Shown here: positions 7,823-17,535 of the stretch, in pieces | How the letters are laid out: each line of letters starts with the position of its first letter | Numbering within the stretch: position 1 is the first letter of the stretch | From: Nitriliruptoraceae bacterium | Lineage (GTDB): Bacteria > Actinomycetota > Nitriliruptoria > Nitriliruptorales > Nitriliruptoraceae | Assembly: GCA_018401275.1 (NCBI GenBank) | Contig: JAGYKW010000001.1 | Span: 124,001-188,000, forward strand | Length of the DNA: 64,000 nt | Direction of reading: 5' to 3' | Made by a program: the position numbers and the translations under genes | The notes under the pieces: generated by a model | What the model saw: the letters and a program-made list of their open reading frames with translations, nothing else | Told to the model about the DNA's origin: nothing | The model's database searches: none

Positions 7823-9153
7823 GCGCTCTTGAGACTCCGGCGACGATCGCCGTCCAGCGTCGGACGAAGCGGCTCCTCGTCTCCACTCAGGTGCTGGGAG
7901 GGCTGGGTGTCGGTGCCGGCGTCACCGTCACCACGCTCCTCGCCTTCGAGCTCTCCGGGTCGGCCGCTCTCGCGGGGCTGGCCGCCTCCGCATCGGCGTT
8001 CGGTGCTGGCGTCGCTGCCGCGGCCATCGGGGCGTCGTCGCGCTTCGGCCGCAGGCCGGGCCTCGTCGGCGGGTACGTCGTCGGCCTCATCGGGGCAAGT
8101 GTCGCTGTCGCTGCAGCCGTGATCGGAAGCTTCCCGCTGATGGTCGTCGCCACGTTCCTCTTCGGCTCGTCGAACGCGTCGAACCTGCAGGCGAGGTACG
8201 CGGTCACCGACCTCGCGACGCCCGGGAGGCGCGCCTCCGACCTCTCGATCGTCGTCTGGGCGACGACGGTCGGTGCGGTGCTCGGCCCCAACCTCACCGG
8301 ACCGGGGGTCGCTGCCGCCGGACTGCTCGGCGTCCCGGAGCTCTCCGGCCCGTACCTGCTGTCCGCCGCAGGCTTCGCCGCCGCAGCGCTCCTCCTGCTC
8401 ATCGGCCTGCGTCCTGACCCGCTGCTGCTCGCGCGACGTCTCGAACGTGCGGATGCCCGTGCTGCTGACGCTGAGAGCGACGTGGCTGATGCTGCGGTCG
8501 CCGCGGACAGCACGCCCCCCGGTGAGGGGCTGCGTGCTGCGTTCGCCGTGGTCGCTGCGAGTCCGTCGGCCCGGGCAGCGGTCGCGACCATCGCCGCAGC
8601 GCACGCCGTGATGGTCGGCGTCATGGTGATGACGCCGGTGCACATGGGGCACTACGGGGCCGACGTGCGACTCATCGGCATCACCATCAGCCTGCACATC
8701 CTCGGCATGTACGCGTTCAGCCCCGTCTTCGGACGCCTCACCGACCGGTTCGGTCCGCGAGCCGTGCTCGGCCTCGGTCTCGGCCAGCTGCTCGTTGCGG
8801 TCGCCCTCGCGGCGCTCAGCACGCCGCGCGGCGGGGCCGGGTTCCTCCTCGGACTGCTGCTGCTCGGGACCGGCTGGTCCGCGGCGTTGATCGCGAGCTC
8901 CGCCCTGCTGACCGCATCGCTGCCGATCGGATCGCGCGCGCAGGCGCAGGGGCTCAGCGACCTCGGCATGAACGTCGCGGGCGGGAGCGCCGGGGCGCTC
9001 TCCGGCGTGCTCATGACCCTCCTCGGGTTCCCACTCATGGCAGCGACGACCATCCTCCTGCTCCTGGTGCCTGCATCCTTGGTCCTCGCCGACGTGCGAC
9101 GGGTCCGCGCCGAGGCCCTGCGAGCCAGCACGGGCGCGGGCGCCTCCGTCTGA
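7819..9153 (+). CDS. MFS transporter (likely CTG start)
   Basis: About 444 residues of a 12-segment major facilitator protein with the usual central hydrophilic loop ([19 protein letters not shown]) and MFS loop motifs ([51 protein letters not shown]). Substrate unknown; exporter-like. The first standard start, GTG 7891, would cut into membrane segment 1, whereas the open frame upstream reads an N-terminus typical of the family ([12 protein letters not shown]). The best candidate start is CTG 7819, overlapping the preceding stop as CTGA. The start is therefore uncertain; the rest is firm. Confidence 0.85.
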   Translation: MSALETPATIAVQRRTKRLLVSTQVLGGLGVGAGVTVTTLLAFELSGSAALAGLAASASAFGAGVAAAAIGASSRFGRRPGLVGGYVVGLIGASVAVAAAVIGSFPLMVVATFLFGSSNASNLQARYAVTDLATPGRRASDLSIVVWATTVGAVLGPNLTGPGVAAAGLLGVPELSGPYLLSAAGFAAAALLLLIGLRPDPLLLARRLERADARAADAESDVADAAVAADSTPPGEGLRAAFAVVAASPSARAAVATIAAAHAVMVGVMVMTPVHMGHYGADVRLIGITISLHILGMYAFSPVFGRLTDRFGPRAVLGLGLGQLLVAVALAALSTPRGGAGFLLGLLLLGTGWSAALIASSALLTASLPIGSRAQAQGLSDLGMNVAGGSAGALSGVLMTLLGFPLMAATTILLLLVPASLVLADVRRVRAEALRASTGAGASV

Positions 9154-9230
9154 CCCCTGGTCCGCGTCCTGGTCCACGCCCGCGTCCGCTCACGCTCGGG
9201 CACACTGTCCTTCCCCATCGGAGGCGCACC

Positions 9231-10781
9231 TTGTCCGTCACCCCCGTCCCTGCGCTCCGGGACCGTCCCCGCACCTACGCGGTGCGGACCTTCGGCTGCC
9301 AGATGAACGAGCACGACTCGGAGCGGGCCGCTGGCATCCTCGAGGCCGTCGGCTACCGCCGGGCGGACGATCCGCTCGATGCCGATCTGGTCCTGCTCAA
9401 CACGTGCGCGGTCCGCGAGAACGCTGACGAGCGGCTCTACGGGACCCTCGGCCATCTCAAGGGCGTCAAGGAGGCCCGGCGCGACGAGGGTCGCGACCTC
9501 ACGATCGTCGTCGGTGGCTGTCTCGCGCAGAAGGATGGTGCGACGGTCGCCGAACGTGCGCCGTGGGTCGACGTCGTCTACGGGACGCACAACCTCGGCG
9601 ACCTGCCCGACCTGCTCGCCCGGGCCGATGCCGACCATCTCCCCGTCGTCGAGCTGATCGAGGCGCTCGAGGTGTTCCCCTCCGCCCTGCCATCACGGCG
9701 AGGGGTGCGTCACCACGCGTGGGTGTCGATCTCGGTCGGCTGCGACAACACGTGCGCGTTCTGCATCGTGCCGGCCCTGCGTGGGCCCGAGCGATCCCGA
9801 ACGGTCGCCGAGGTCCTCGGTGAGGTCCGCGCGCTCGTCGCCGACGACGTGATCGAGGTCACGCTGCTCGGTCAGAACGTCAACTCCTACGGGCGTGACC
9901 TCGGCGGGCGCGCGCTGTTCGCGGATCTGCTGCGCGACCTCGGTGACGTCGAGGGGCTCGAGCGGGTGCGGTTCACCTCACCCCATCCCCGCGACTTCAC
10001 GCCCGACGTGCTCGAGGCGATGGCCGAGACGCCCAACGTCATGCCGCACCTGCACCTCCCGCTGCAGTCCGGATCGGATCGGATCCTGCGTGACATGCGC
10101 CGCTCCTACCGGCGCGAGCGCTACCTCGAACTCGTCGCCCGGACGCGAGAGCTCCTGCCCGACGCGTCGCTGACCACCGACATCATCGTCGGGTTCCCCG
10201 GCGAGACGGAAGCGGACTTCCTCGACACGCTCGCCGTCGTCGAGCAGGTCCGCTTCGACCAGGCCTTCACCTTCCAGTACTCGCCGCGACCCGGGACCGA
10301 CGCAGCGGAGATGACCGACCGCTTCGTCGACCCTGACACGGTCGCGCACCGCTACCGCCGGCTCGAGGAGCGTGTGCGCGCCCACTCGATCGCTGCGCAC
10401 GAGCGACTCATCGGACGCGACGTCGAGCTGCTCGTCGAGGGCCCGAGTCGCACGGACCCCGCCCGCTGGTCGGGGCGCGATCCTGCGAACCACCTCGTGC
10501 ACCTCCCGGCCCCTGCGCCGGACACGGCCTCCGCCCCGTCGGGAACGGTCGGGTCCGGGTCCGGGTCCGCGTTGGTGTTCCACCCCGGTGACCTCGTGAC
10601 CGCGACCGTGCTGAGCGCCGCCACGGGCTACGCGATCGCCGCAGGCGCCGCACGGGTGCGCCGCACGCGCGCCGGACGTGCTGCCGAGGTCGCCGCTGCG
10701 GCCGGCCACGTGCCGCTCGCCGCACGCAGGGCACCCGGCTTCGTCAGCCCGACCACACAGCGCCTCCCCGTCGTCGGCTGA
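9231..10781 (+). CDS. miaB: tRNA-2-methylthio-N6-isopentenyladenosine-37 methylthiotransferase MiaB
   Basis: 516 residues. A radical SAM enzyme that adds a methylthio group to i6A37 in tRNAs reading UNN codons. The N-terminal UPF0004 domain carries the three cluster cysteines C23 ([10 protein letters not shown]), C59 (NTCAVREN) and C97 (GGCLAQ). The radical SAM cluster is C171, C175, C178 (CDNTCAFC). A C-terminal TRAM domain follows, with a Pro/Ala/Gly/Ser insertion (about residues 424-445) that is unusual. Start TTG 9231 has GGAGG six bases upstream. miaA, which makes the isopentenyl substrate, follows after four bases. Confidence 0.97.
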   Translation: MSVTPVPALRDRPRTYAVRTFGCQMNEHDSERAAGILEAVGYRRADDPLDADLVLLNTCAVRENADERLYGTLGHLKGVKEARRDEGRDLTIVVGGCLAQKDGATVAERAPWVDVVYGTHNLGDLPDLLARADADHLPVVELIEALEVFPSALPSRRGVRHHAWVSISVGCDNTCAFCIVPALRGPERSRTVAEVLGEVRALVADDVIEVTLLGQNVNSYGRDLGGRALFADLLRDLGDVEGLERVRFTSPHPRDFTPDVLEAMAETPNVMPHLHLPLQSGSDRILRDMRRSYRRERYLELVARTRELLPDASLTTDIIVGFPGETEADFLDTLAVVEQVRFDQAFTFQYSPRPGTDAAEMTDRFVDPDTVAHRYRRLEERVRAHSIAAHERLIGRDVELLVEGPSRTDPARWSGRDPANHLVHLPAPAPDTASAPSGTVGSGSGSALVFHPGDLVTATVLSAATGYAIAAGAARVRRTRAGRAAEVAAAAGHVPLAARRAPGFVSPTTQRLPVVG

Positions 10782-10785
10782 GCAG

Positions 10786-11694
10786 GTGACGGCCGGACGC
10801 GTGCTCGCCCTGCTCGGACCCACGGCGTCGGGGAAGTCCGCGCTCGCGGTCGGCGTCGCTGAGGCGCGCATCGCTGCCGGACTCCCCACCGAGATCGTCG
10901 CCGTCGACGCGTTCACCGTCTACCGCGGGATGGACGTCGGCACGGCGAAGCCGGACGCCGCGGTGCGTGCCCGCGTGCCGCACCACCTGCTCGATGTGCT
11001 CGATCCGTCGCAGGAGCTGTCCGTCGTCCACTTCCGTGACCTCGCGCGCGACGCCATCGCGCTCGTGCACGCACGTGGCGCGACGGCCCTGCTCGTGGGA
11101 GGGTCGGGCCTCTACTGGCGCGCCGTCATCGACGACCTCGGCTTCCCCCCGACCGATGCGGACCTGCGGCGTGACATCGAGGCGCGCTACGCCGGCGACG
11201 CGCAGGCGGCACATGCCGCGCTCGGCGCGGTCGACCCGACGGCTGCGCGCGACATCGGCGAGCGCAACATCCGGCGCATCATCCGTGCCCTCGAGGTCGT
11301 CGAGCTGACCGGTCGGCGCTTCAGCGACTGGGACGACGCCTGGCGTCGCTACGACAGCGTCTACGGCGACCTCGAGGTCGCCTACCTCGAGCCGGAGACG
11401 GTCGCGCTGCGAGCCGCGGTCGACGCGCGCGCTGCCGCCATGATCGAGAACGGCCTGCTCGACGAGGTCGCGACGTTGCGCGGCGCACCCCGGTCGCGCA
11501 CGGCCGCGGCTGCCATCGGATACGCGGAGGCCGAGGCGGTGCTGGCCGGGACCGCGCGGCGCGAGGACCTCGCGCGCGCCATCGCCGACCGCACGTGGCG
11601 CTACGCCCGCCGTCAGCGCTCGTGGTTCCGCGCCGACCCGCGCTGCAGCGTCACGCAGCCGTCGTCCGTGCTCAGCCGCTGGGCTGCAGAGTGA
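10786..11694 (+). CDS. miaA: tRNA dimethylallyltransferase MiaA
   Basis: 302 residues. Transfers dimethylallyl from DMAPP to A37 of UNN-reading tRNAs, the step before MiaB. The P-loop GPTASGKS is at 11-18, followed by DAFTVYRGMDVGTAKP (substrate contact and catalytic Asp region; many homologues have D-S-x-Q-V-Y here, so F-T replaces S-x-Q), VGGSGLYWRAV and the ERNIRRIIRALEV signature. GTG 10786 follows the miaB stop closely, making an operon. The last 23 bases overlap the 3' end of the opposing penicillin acylase gene. Confidence 0.96.
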   Translation: MTAGRVLALLGPTASGKSALAVGVAEARIAAGLPTEIVAVDAFTVYRGMDVGTAKPDAAVRARVPHHLLDVLDPSQELSVVHFRDLARDAIALVHARGATALLVGGSGLYWRAVIDDLGFPPTDADLRRDIEARYAGDAQAAHAALGAVDPTAARDIGERNIRRIIRALEVVELTGRRFSDWDDAWRRYDSVYGDLEVAYLEPETVALRAAVDARAAAMIENGLLDEVATLRGAPRSRTAAAAIGYAEAEAVLAGTARREDLARAIADRTWRYARRQRSWFRADPRCSVTQPSSVLSRWAAE

Positions 11695-14287
11695 GGATGT
11701 GCTCCGCGCTCGCAGCGGTCGCCTGCGGGCTGAACGTCATGGCCGCGTAGCCACCGTCACGCCACCGCTCCGCCTGGTCGGTGTAGTGGCGGTGGAAGGG
11801 GCGGCCCGACTGCCCGGTCAGATGGATCCACCGTCCCGCATCGAGGTCGGACAGGTCCATCAGCATGCGCATCGACGGGACCGCGACGACGGCGTAGCCG
11901 TCGGCGGCGGACCACGAGTTGGCGTTCACGATGTCGGTGCCACCCGACGTCTCGAGCGGGCCCCGGTTGAAGAGCTGTTCGACCGGGCCGATGCCCGACG
12001 AGCCGAAGGATTCGTGGGTCAGGGTCAGCGTGTGGATCGCACCCCAGCGCCAGGCCTCCGGATCGTCACCGAGCAGTTCGCTGAGCTCGGCATGCGCATC
12101 GCCCATCGCGAGCAGCAGCACGTCGTCACGGGTCTGGCGCGCAGCGAGCGCCTCGTCGTGCCACCAGACGTTGCTCGGGTCGTCGAGCAGTCCGCGCACG
12201 ACCTCCCACCAGCGACCCCCGCCACCGGGCCACGCCCACTCGGGCAGCTCGTCGTGGAAGGTGCGGGCGAGCAGGGCGCGCCAGGTCGCGTTGAACGCGG
12301 CGGAGGCTGCGGAGTCCGCGTCGTCCTGCTGGTCCCAGCCGAGCAGCAGCTGCTGCACGACCGTGACCGCTGGGTCGTCGCTCGGGAGCGCGAGCAGGTA
12401 GGGGACGAGCGTCGCCGCGTTCGTGTTGTGGCCGTCCAGCTGGATCGCCGCGAGATCGTCGAGCGTCAGGTCGTCGCGGTCCCCGAGCAGCTCGACGATG
12501 CGTCCGCCGCGCTGACCGGCGCTCACGTCGACATGGAGGAACGGTGTCGAGCCCGGGGGCAGCACGAGCTGGTTGGCGGTCGCGATCATGCCGCTGGCCG
12601 GGTTGAGGGTGTAGGGCAGCTCGTCGAACGCGAGGTAGCGGTCCCAGTCCGCCACGCCCGTCCAGCCCGGGACCGGCACGGTGCCATCATGTCCGGAACG
12701 GACCGGGATGCGTCCGGGCGCCTGGTAGCCGATGTTGCCGGCGGTGTCCGCGTAGACGAGGTTCTGGCTGGGCACCTCGAAGAGGGCGGCGGCCCGACGG
12801 AAGCTGTCGAAGTCCGTGGCGGTCATCAGGCCGGGAACGGCGTTCGCGGTCCGACCGGGTTCGAGGGCCGTCCAGCGCAGCGCGACCGCGTACTCGGTGG
12901 CGGCGGGAGCGACGGGACCGGCGAGCGGCCCGGCGGCGACCTCCGCCGCGTCGTCGGAGACGTCCGACAGCAGGGGACCGTTCGGGGTGATCCGCACCGT
13001 CAGGGCGACGTCCTCACCGCCGGCGACACGGATCGTCTCCGTGAGGGTCGTGATCGGTACCGGGCCGGACGCGGTCACGACCTCGTCGCCCGCGATGCGC
13101 TCCACGACGAGGTCCGCGACGTCGGGACCGAGGTTCGTGAACGCCCAGGCGACGTCAGCGTTGTGTCCGATGATGATGCCCGGCATGCCGGAGAACGAGT
13201 AGCCCGCGACGTCGTAGGGGCACGCGTCGGTGACCGGCGCGCAGCGCAGGCGCACCTGGTACCACAGCGACGGCTGCGACGGACCGAGGTGCGGGTCGTT
13301 GGCGAGCAGCGCGCCGCCCGTCGCACTGCGCTGCGGTGCGATCGCCCACGAGTTCGAGCCGAGACCGGGCTGGGACCCGTCGCCGAGCAGCTGCGGTGCC
13401 GCGGCGAGCGCGACGCTCGTCGCGGCGAGGGCCGCCTCGACGGCGGTGGGGTCGGCTGCGACCCGCACGGCAGTGTCCTCGGCTGCAGATGCGAGGTCGG
13501 AGGCCGGTCGGACGAACGCCGGGATGCTCGTCGCTGCGGCGATCTCGCCGCTCGCCGGGACGAACCGGCCGTCGACCACGCCGCCGCCCCACGGCAGGAT
13601 CGGTGGGTACGTCGCGGCGTCGAAGCCGGGGGAGAGGTCCTCCCAGCTGCGACCGGGACCGAGGTCCGCCATCATCAGGCGTCCGCGCTCGAGCTCGGTC
13701 TGCATGTTGGACCGCAGGTCCCAGGCCATGGCCTTGAGCCATGCGAGCGAGTCCGCGGGCGTCCATGCCTCGGGTCGGTAGCCGCTCGCACCGGTCAGGG
13801 GCAGCAGCGCATGCTCGAGCGACAGCGCGGAGCCGCGGCGACCGCCGATCCAGGCGTTCACCCCGTCCGCGTACGCCTCGAGCATCAGCTGCGCCGGCTC
13901 GTCGAGCAGTGCGACCTCCTGCTCGGCGACGCGCCGCCAGCCGAGGGTCCGGACGAAGCGGTCGGTGCCGAGCTGCGAGGCACCGAACAGCTCGGAGAGG
14001 CGACCGGCGGTCACGTGACGTCGGAAGTCCATCTCCCAGAAGCGGTCCTGTGCGTGGACGTAGCCCTGCGCCATGAACAGGTCCCTGGTGTCGGACGCGA
14101 CGATCGTCGGGATGCCGTCCGCATCGCGCTCGACGGTGACCGGGCCGGACAGGCCGCGCAGGATCGCGGTTCCCGACGTGTCGGGGAAGGAGCGACGGAC
14201 CGCGACGACACCGGTCACCGCGCCGAGCACGACGACGATGGCGACGATGACGGACAGACCTGCAGCGATACGACGCACCCAGCGCAT
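11672..14287 (-). CDS. Penicillin acylase family N-terminal-nucleophile hydrolase
   Basis: 871 residues, one membrane segment or signal anchor near residues 7-30. Family members are made as one chain that cuts itself to expose an N-terminal serine; here GSNSW places this at S311, after a spacer of about 60 residues. Other family blocks are visible: DADGIPTIVASDTRDLFMAQGYVHAQDRFWEMD, NDPHL, SFSGMPGIIIGHNADVAWAFTN and NANSWSA. Members hydrolyse amides such as beta-lactam side chains, acyl-homoserine lactones or lipopeptide acyl groups; the substrate here is unknown. Start ATG 14287 has a GGGGG purine site; the frame runs open much further through dapF as antisense only. Confidence 0.93.
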   Translation of the reverse strand: MRWVRRIAAGLSVIVAIVVVLGAVTGVVAVRRSFPDTSGTAILRGLSGPVTVERDADGIPTIVASDTRDLFMAQGYVHAQDRFWEMDFRRHVTAGRLSELFGASQLGTDRFVRTLGWRRVAEQEVALLDEPAQLMLEAYADGVNAWIGGRRGSALSLEHALLPLTGASGYRPEAWTPADSLAWLKAMAWDLRSNMQTELERGRLMMADLGPGRSWEDLSPGFDAATYPPILPWGGGVVDGRFVPASGEIAAATSIPAFVRPASDLASAAEDTAVRVAADPTAVEAALAATSVALAAAPQLLGDGSQPGLGSNSWAIAPQRSATGGALLANDPHLGPSQPSLWYQVRLRCAPVTDACPYDVAGYSFSGMPGIIIGHNADVAWAFTNLGPDVADLVVERIAGDEVVTASGPVPITTLTETIRVAGGEDVALTVRITPNGPLLSDVSDDAAEVAAGPLAGPVAPAATEYAVALRWTALEPGRTANAVPGLMTATDFDSFRRAAALFEVPSQNLVYADTAGNIGYQAPGRIPVRSGHDGTVPVPGWTGVADWDRYLAFDELPYTLNPASGMIATANQLVLPPGSTPFLHVDVSAGQRGGRIVELLGDRDDLTLDDLAAIQLDGHNTNAATLVPYLLALPSDDPAVTVVQQLLLGWDQQDDADSAASAAFNATWRALLARTFHDELPEWAWPGGGGRWWEVVRGLLDDPSNVWWHDEALAARQTRDDVLLLAMGDAHAELSELLGDDPEAWRWGAIHTLTLTHESFGSSGIGPVEQLFNRGPLETSGGTDIVNANSWSAADGYAVVAVPSMRMLMDLSDLDAGRWIHLTGQSGRPFHRHYTDQAERWRDGGYAAMTFSPQATAASAEHILTLQPSG

Positions 14288-14370
14288 TCGACCCCCGTTC
14301 CGATGGGCCGCACCTGGACCCGCAGGGCGGGGCGGGCGGCGTGGGGAGCGTAGGCGACCGGCACGCCCCG

Positions 14371-14376
14371 TACCCT
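14371..14376 (+). promoter_or_regulatory. -10 hexamer for dapF, probably leaderless
   Basis: TACCCT ends seven bases before the dapF ATG, placing the transcription start at or next to the start codon. No Shine-Dalgarno sequence precedes the ATG. Confidence 0.5.
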
Positions 14377-14383
14377 GAGCCGT

Positions 14384-15301
14384 ATGACGATCATGACCGC
14401 CCACGGCGCCGGGAACACGTTCATCGTGCTCCTCGACCCCACCGGGACACGGCAGCTGTCCGAGGGGCTCGCGCAGGGGCTCTGCGCCCCCGACGGGCCG
14501 TTCGCCGTCGATGGTGCAGGCGTGGACGGGGCCATCCGCATCGCACCGGCTCCCGACGGCACGGCGGACGTGCTCATGGACCACCGCAACGCGGACGGCT
14601 CGCTGGCGGAGATGTGCGGCAATGGCGTGCGCGTCGTCGCCCGCGTCGCCACCGAGCACGGCCTCGCTGCACCGGACGCGGCCACGATCACCGTCCGTTC
14701 GCTCGCCGGGCCCCGCCCGGTGCGCATCATGCGCGGCACGGACGGGACGTTCCGCTCGGCCGCCGTCGACATGGGTGCACCGGACCGTGACCCTTCCACG
14801 ATCGGCTTCGAGCCGTCCTGGGCGCGCACGGACATGGGCGGACGCTGGCACCTCGAGGACGTGCCCCTCGCCTTCGACGTCGTCTCGATGGGCAACCCGC
14901 ACGCGGTCGTCGCGGTCGACGCCATCGATGAGGCACCGCTCGAGACGCTGGGCCGTGACCTCCAGTCCCACCCGGCCTTCGATCACAGCGTGAACGTCGG
15001 CTTCGTCGAGCTCCAGGACCCCGGCAACGTGCGCCTGCGCGTGCTCGAGCGCGGGGTCGGCGAGACGGCGGCCTGCGGCACCGGGGCCTGCGCAGCGTTC
15101 GCCGCGCTCCACGGGCGCGGACTCGTCGACGACGAGGTGGCCGTCGCGCTCCCCGGTGGGGTGCTCACGGTCCGTGTGCTCGACGGTCACCTCGAGCTCG
15201 AGGGGCCGGCGGAGATCACGTCGGTGCTCAGCAGCGACGATCCGCGGCTCGCGGCCGTTCCCGCGCTGGTGGCGGACGGCTGGGGCCCGGACCCGCGATG
15301 A
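14384..15301 (+). CDS. dapF: Diaminopimelate epimerase
   Basis: 305 residues. Converts LL- to meso-diaminopimelate for lysine and peptidoglycan. The two catalytic cysteines are C78 (EMCGNGVR) and C231 (AACGTGAC); the MGNPHAV block is present. ATG 14384 was chosen because it gives the family N-terminus (TAHGAGNTFIVLLD); the next Met is four residues on. The stop overlaps the hflX start as ATGA, so the two are co-translated. Confidence 0.96.
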   Translation: MTIMTAHGAGNTFIVLLDPTGTRQLSEGLAQGLCAPDGPFAVDGAGVDGAIRIAPAPDGTADVLMDHRNADGSLAEMCGNGVRVVARVATEHGLAAPDAATITVRSLAGPRPVRIMRGTDGTFRSAAVDMGAPDRDPSTIGFEPSWARTDMGGRWHLEDVPLAFDVVSMGNPHAVVAVDAIDEAPLETLGRDLQSHPAFDHSVNVGFVELQDPGNVRLRVLERGVGETAACGTGACAAFAALHGRGLVDDEVAVALPGGVLTVRVLDGHLELEGPAEITSVLSSDDPRLAAVPALVADGWGPDPR

Positions 15302-16740
15302 CCGCGACCGAGGCGCGCGGGCCCGACGAGGACGCCCACGCGACTCTCGCCCCGATGCGGCGTGCGGACCAGCGGCGCGCGGCACGTGACGTCATCGGCG
15401 ACGAGGCGCCGCGCGAGGGCGTCGACATCATCCGGCCCGTCGAGCGGGCCGTCATCGTCGGGATGGGGCTCCCCGGACGCGACGACGCCGAGGTCGCGGC
15501 GTCGCTCGACGAGCTCGAGCGGCTCGTCGACACGGCGGGCGGCGTGGTCGTCGCCCGGGCATCGCAGCGCAGGGCGCACCCGGACCCGGCGACGCACGTG
15601 GGCGAGGGCAAGATCGTCGAGCTGCGCGAGCTGGCCGTCGAACATGGCGCCGACGCGGTCATCTTCGACGACGACCTCTCGCCGGCGCAGCAGCGCACGC
15701 TCGAGGAGCGCATCGGCCGCAAGGTCCTCGACCGCACGATCGTCATCCTCGACATCTTCGCCCAGCACGCTGCATCGCGCGAGGGCCGGCTGCAGGTCGA
15801 GCTCGCACAGCTCACCTACCTCCTGCCGCGCCTGCGCGGCTGGGGCCAGGCGCTGTCGCGGCAGGCCGGCGGACGCGCGGCCGGCGGAGCTGGCATCGGT
15901 GGTCGCGGTCCTGGCGAGACGCAGCTCGAGGTCGACCGTCGACGCCTGATGCGGCGGATCACCTCGATCCGCCGTGAGCTGAAGGATTCGGCCCGGGTGC
16001 GTGCGGTCAAGGCCTCCCGTCGCCAGCGCAGTGGCCTGCCGGTGGTCGCGCTCGTGGGCTACACGAACGCGGGGAAGTCATCGCTGCTGAACCGGCTGAC
16101 CGGTTCGCACGTGCTGGTCGAGGACCGCCTGTTCGCGACGCTCGACGCGACGCTGCGGCGGCTCGACCTCGGCGACGGTCGTCAGGCCGTCCTGTCCGAC
16201 ACCGTCGGCTTCGTGCGCAAGCTGCCGCACGGGCTCGTCGAGGCGTTCCGCTCGACCCTCGAGGAGACCGCGCAGGCGACGCTGCTGCTGCACGTGGTGG
16301 ACGCGGCGCATCCGGGAGCGCTCGACCAGGTCGACGCGGTGCGGGAGGTGCTCGTCGAGATCGGTGCGGACGCGGTGCGTGAGATCGTCGTGCTCAACCA
16401 GGTCGACCGGGCGGACCCGGACGGGCTGGCCGACCTCGAGCGACGCCTGCGTGAGCAGCGCCATGCCGATCCGGTGCGCGTGTCCGCGCTGACGGGGGAG
16501 GGCACCGAGGCGCTCGTCGCGCGCATCGCGCGCGAGCTTCCCGACCTGCGGGAGACGGTCGCGGTCCACCTGCCCTACCGGCGCGAGGACCTCGTCGCAC
16601 GGATCCACCGCGAGGGCCGCGTGCTCCTGCTCGAGCACGACGAGCACGGCACACGCATCGAGGCCGAGGTCGAGGCCGCGCTCGCCGCGGAACTGGCCGC
16701 GGCGGACACGACGCTCAGCGGACCGAGCGCAGGACCGTGA
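15298..16740 (+). CDS. hflX: Ribosome-associated GTPase HflX
   Basis: 480 residues. HflX binds and splits stalled ribosomes. The N-terminal domain carries GEGKIVELRELA and DIFAQHAASREGRLQVELAQL, then a glycine-rich linker (GGRAAGGAGIGGRGPGETQLEVDRR), then the G domain: G1 GYTNAGKSS (about 254-262), G3 DTVGFVRKLPH, G4 NQVD (N-K-x-D is usual). ATG 15298 overlaps the dapF stop by four bases. The 3' end overlaps the opposing lexA end by 26 bases. Confidence 0.96.
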   Translation: MTATEARGPDEDAHATLAPMRRADQRRAARDVIGDEAPREGVDIIRPVERAVIVGMGLPGRDDAEVAASLDELERLVDTAGGVVVARASQRRAHPDPATHVGEGKIVELRELAVEHGADAVIFDDDLSPAQQRTLEERIGRKVLDRTIVILDIFAQHAASREGRLQVELAQLTYLLPRLRGWGQALSRQAGGRAAGGAGIGGRGPGETQLEVDRRRLMRRITSIRRELKDSARVRAVKASRRQRSGLPVVALVGYTNAGKSSLLNRLTGSHVLVEDRLFATLDATLRRLDLGDGRQAVLSDTVGFVRKLPHGLVEAFRSTLEETAQATLLLHVVDAAHPGALDQVDAVREVLVEIGADAVREIVVLNQVDRADPDGLADLERRLREQRHADPVRVSALTGEGTEALVARIARELPDLRETVAVHLPYRREDLVARIHREGRVLLLEHDEHGTRIEAEVEAALAAELAAADTTLSGPSAGP

Positions 16741-17458
16741 CGATCTTGCCGAGCACCCGGGCGTCCTGGTCGGGTCGCACGGGGATCGGCTCGTAGCCGA
16801 CGTTCGCCGGGTCGAGGAAGACCTCGCCGGACCGGGTGCGCCGGAAGAACTTCACGGTCGCCTCCCCGTCGACGAGCGCCGCGCACATCTCGCCCTGCTC
16901 GACGCTCGGCTGCGCTCGGACGACGACGAGGTCACCGTCGAGCACACCGGCCTCGATCATCGACTCGCCGCGGACGGTCAGCATGAACAGCTCGCCGTCA
17001 CCCACGAGCTCCTTGGGCAGTGGCAGGACCGTCTCGACGCGCTCCTCGGCGACGATCGGCGCACCGGCCGCGATCTCGCCGACGAGCGGCACGTTGCGGC
17101 TGGCACCCGGGCGCATCGTCAGGTTCGTCTCGCGATCGCGCCCCAGCTCCATCGCGCGGCCCTTCGCCGCGTCACGCCGGAGGTAGCCGCGGGCCTCGAG
17201 CGACTCGAGCTGGGCGTGGACGGATGACGGCGAGCTGAGCCCGACCGCATCGCCGATCTCGCGCACGGACGGCGGGTAGCCCCGCTCGTCGACGCTGGCC
17301 TGGATCACGTCGAGGATGGCGCGCTGACGCTCGGTGATGGCCGTCGGCTCGTCGGGGACGCCGTGCACGTCCTGCCCGCCCACCGGCGTGCCTGCCGGCG
17401 TGCCTGCCTGCGTGCGGGGCTGCGTTCCTGCCTGCGTTCCTGGTCGGGTCGGGCTCAT
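16715..17458 (-). CDS. lexA: LexA repressor
   Basis: 247 residues. SOS repressor and latent protease. The winged-helix DNA-binding domain is at about 41-105 (TERQRAILDVIQ..GYPPSVREIGDAVGLSSPSSVHAQL). The cleavage bond is A131-G132 (EIAAGAP), the nucleophile is S166 (RGESM) and the general-base lysine is K203. Start ATG 17458 has GGAGG four bases upstream; a longer frame reads through the LexA boxes and is rejected. The first 27 residues are a Thr-Gln/Pro-Ala-Gly repeat not typical of LexA. Four LexA boxes lie upstream, so the gene represses itself. Confidence 0.96.
   Translation of the reverse strand: MSPTRPGTQAGTQPRTQAGTPAGTPVGGQDVHGVPDEPTAITERQRAILDVIQASVDERGYPPSVREIGDAVGLSSPSSVHAQLESLEARGYLRRDAAKGRAMELGRDRETNLTMRPGASRNVPLVGEIAAGAPIVAEERVETVLPLPKELVGDGELFMLTVRGESMIEAGVLDGDLVVVRAQPSVEQGEMCAALVDGEATVKFFRRTRSGEVFLDPANVGYEPIPVRPDQDARVLGKIVTVLRSVR
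17385..17444 (-). repeat. Five degenerate 12-bp repeats inside the lexA N-terminus
   Basis: Five consecutive 12-base units, the first two identical (GGCGTGCCTGCC on the plus strand) and the others with a few substitutions. They encode four-residue units read as TQAG, TQPR, TQAG, TPAG, TP ahead of the DNA-binding domain. This is a repeat-expansion pattern that keeps frame. Confidence 0.8.
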
Positions 17459-17535
17459 GCCGCCTCCGTCTGCTGTCCGCCTCCGAGGCGCCGCGGTCGG
17501 CGCCGAGTGCGGGATGCCGTCCGGCCGCTGAGGGT

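Noticed and set aside
11672-14287. Beta-lactam biosynthesis or resistance cluster suggested by penicillin acylase and VanZ-like genes.
   Set aside because: They are 18 kb apart with housekeeping genes between; both families are mostly unrelated to antibiotics.
11699-14353. Long open frame on the plus strand across the penicillin acylase gene.
   Set aside because: Arg/Val/Gly-rich shadow typical of antisense frames in high-GC DNA; the minus-strand protein has clear family motifs.
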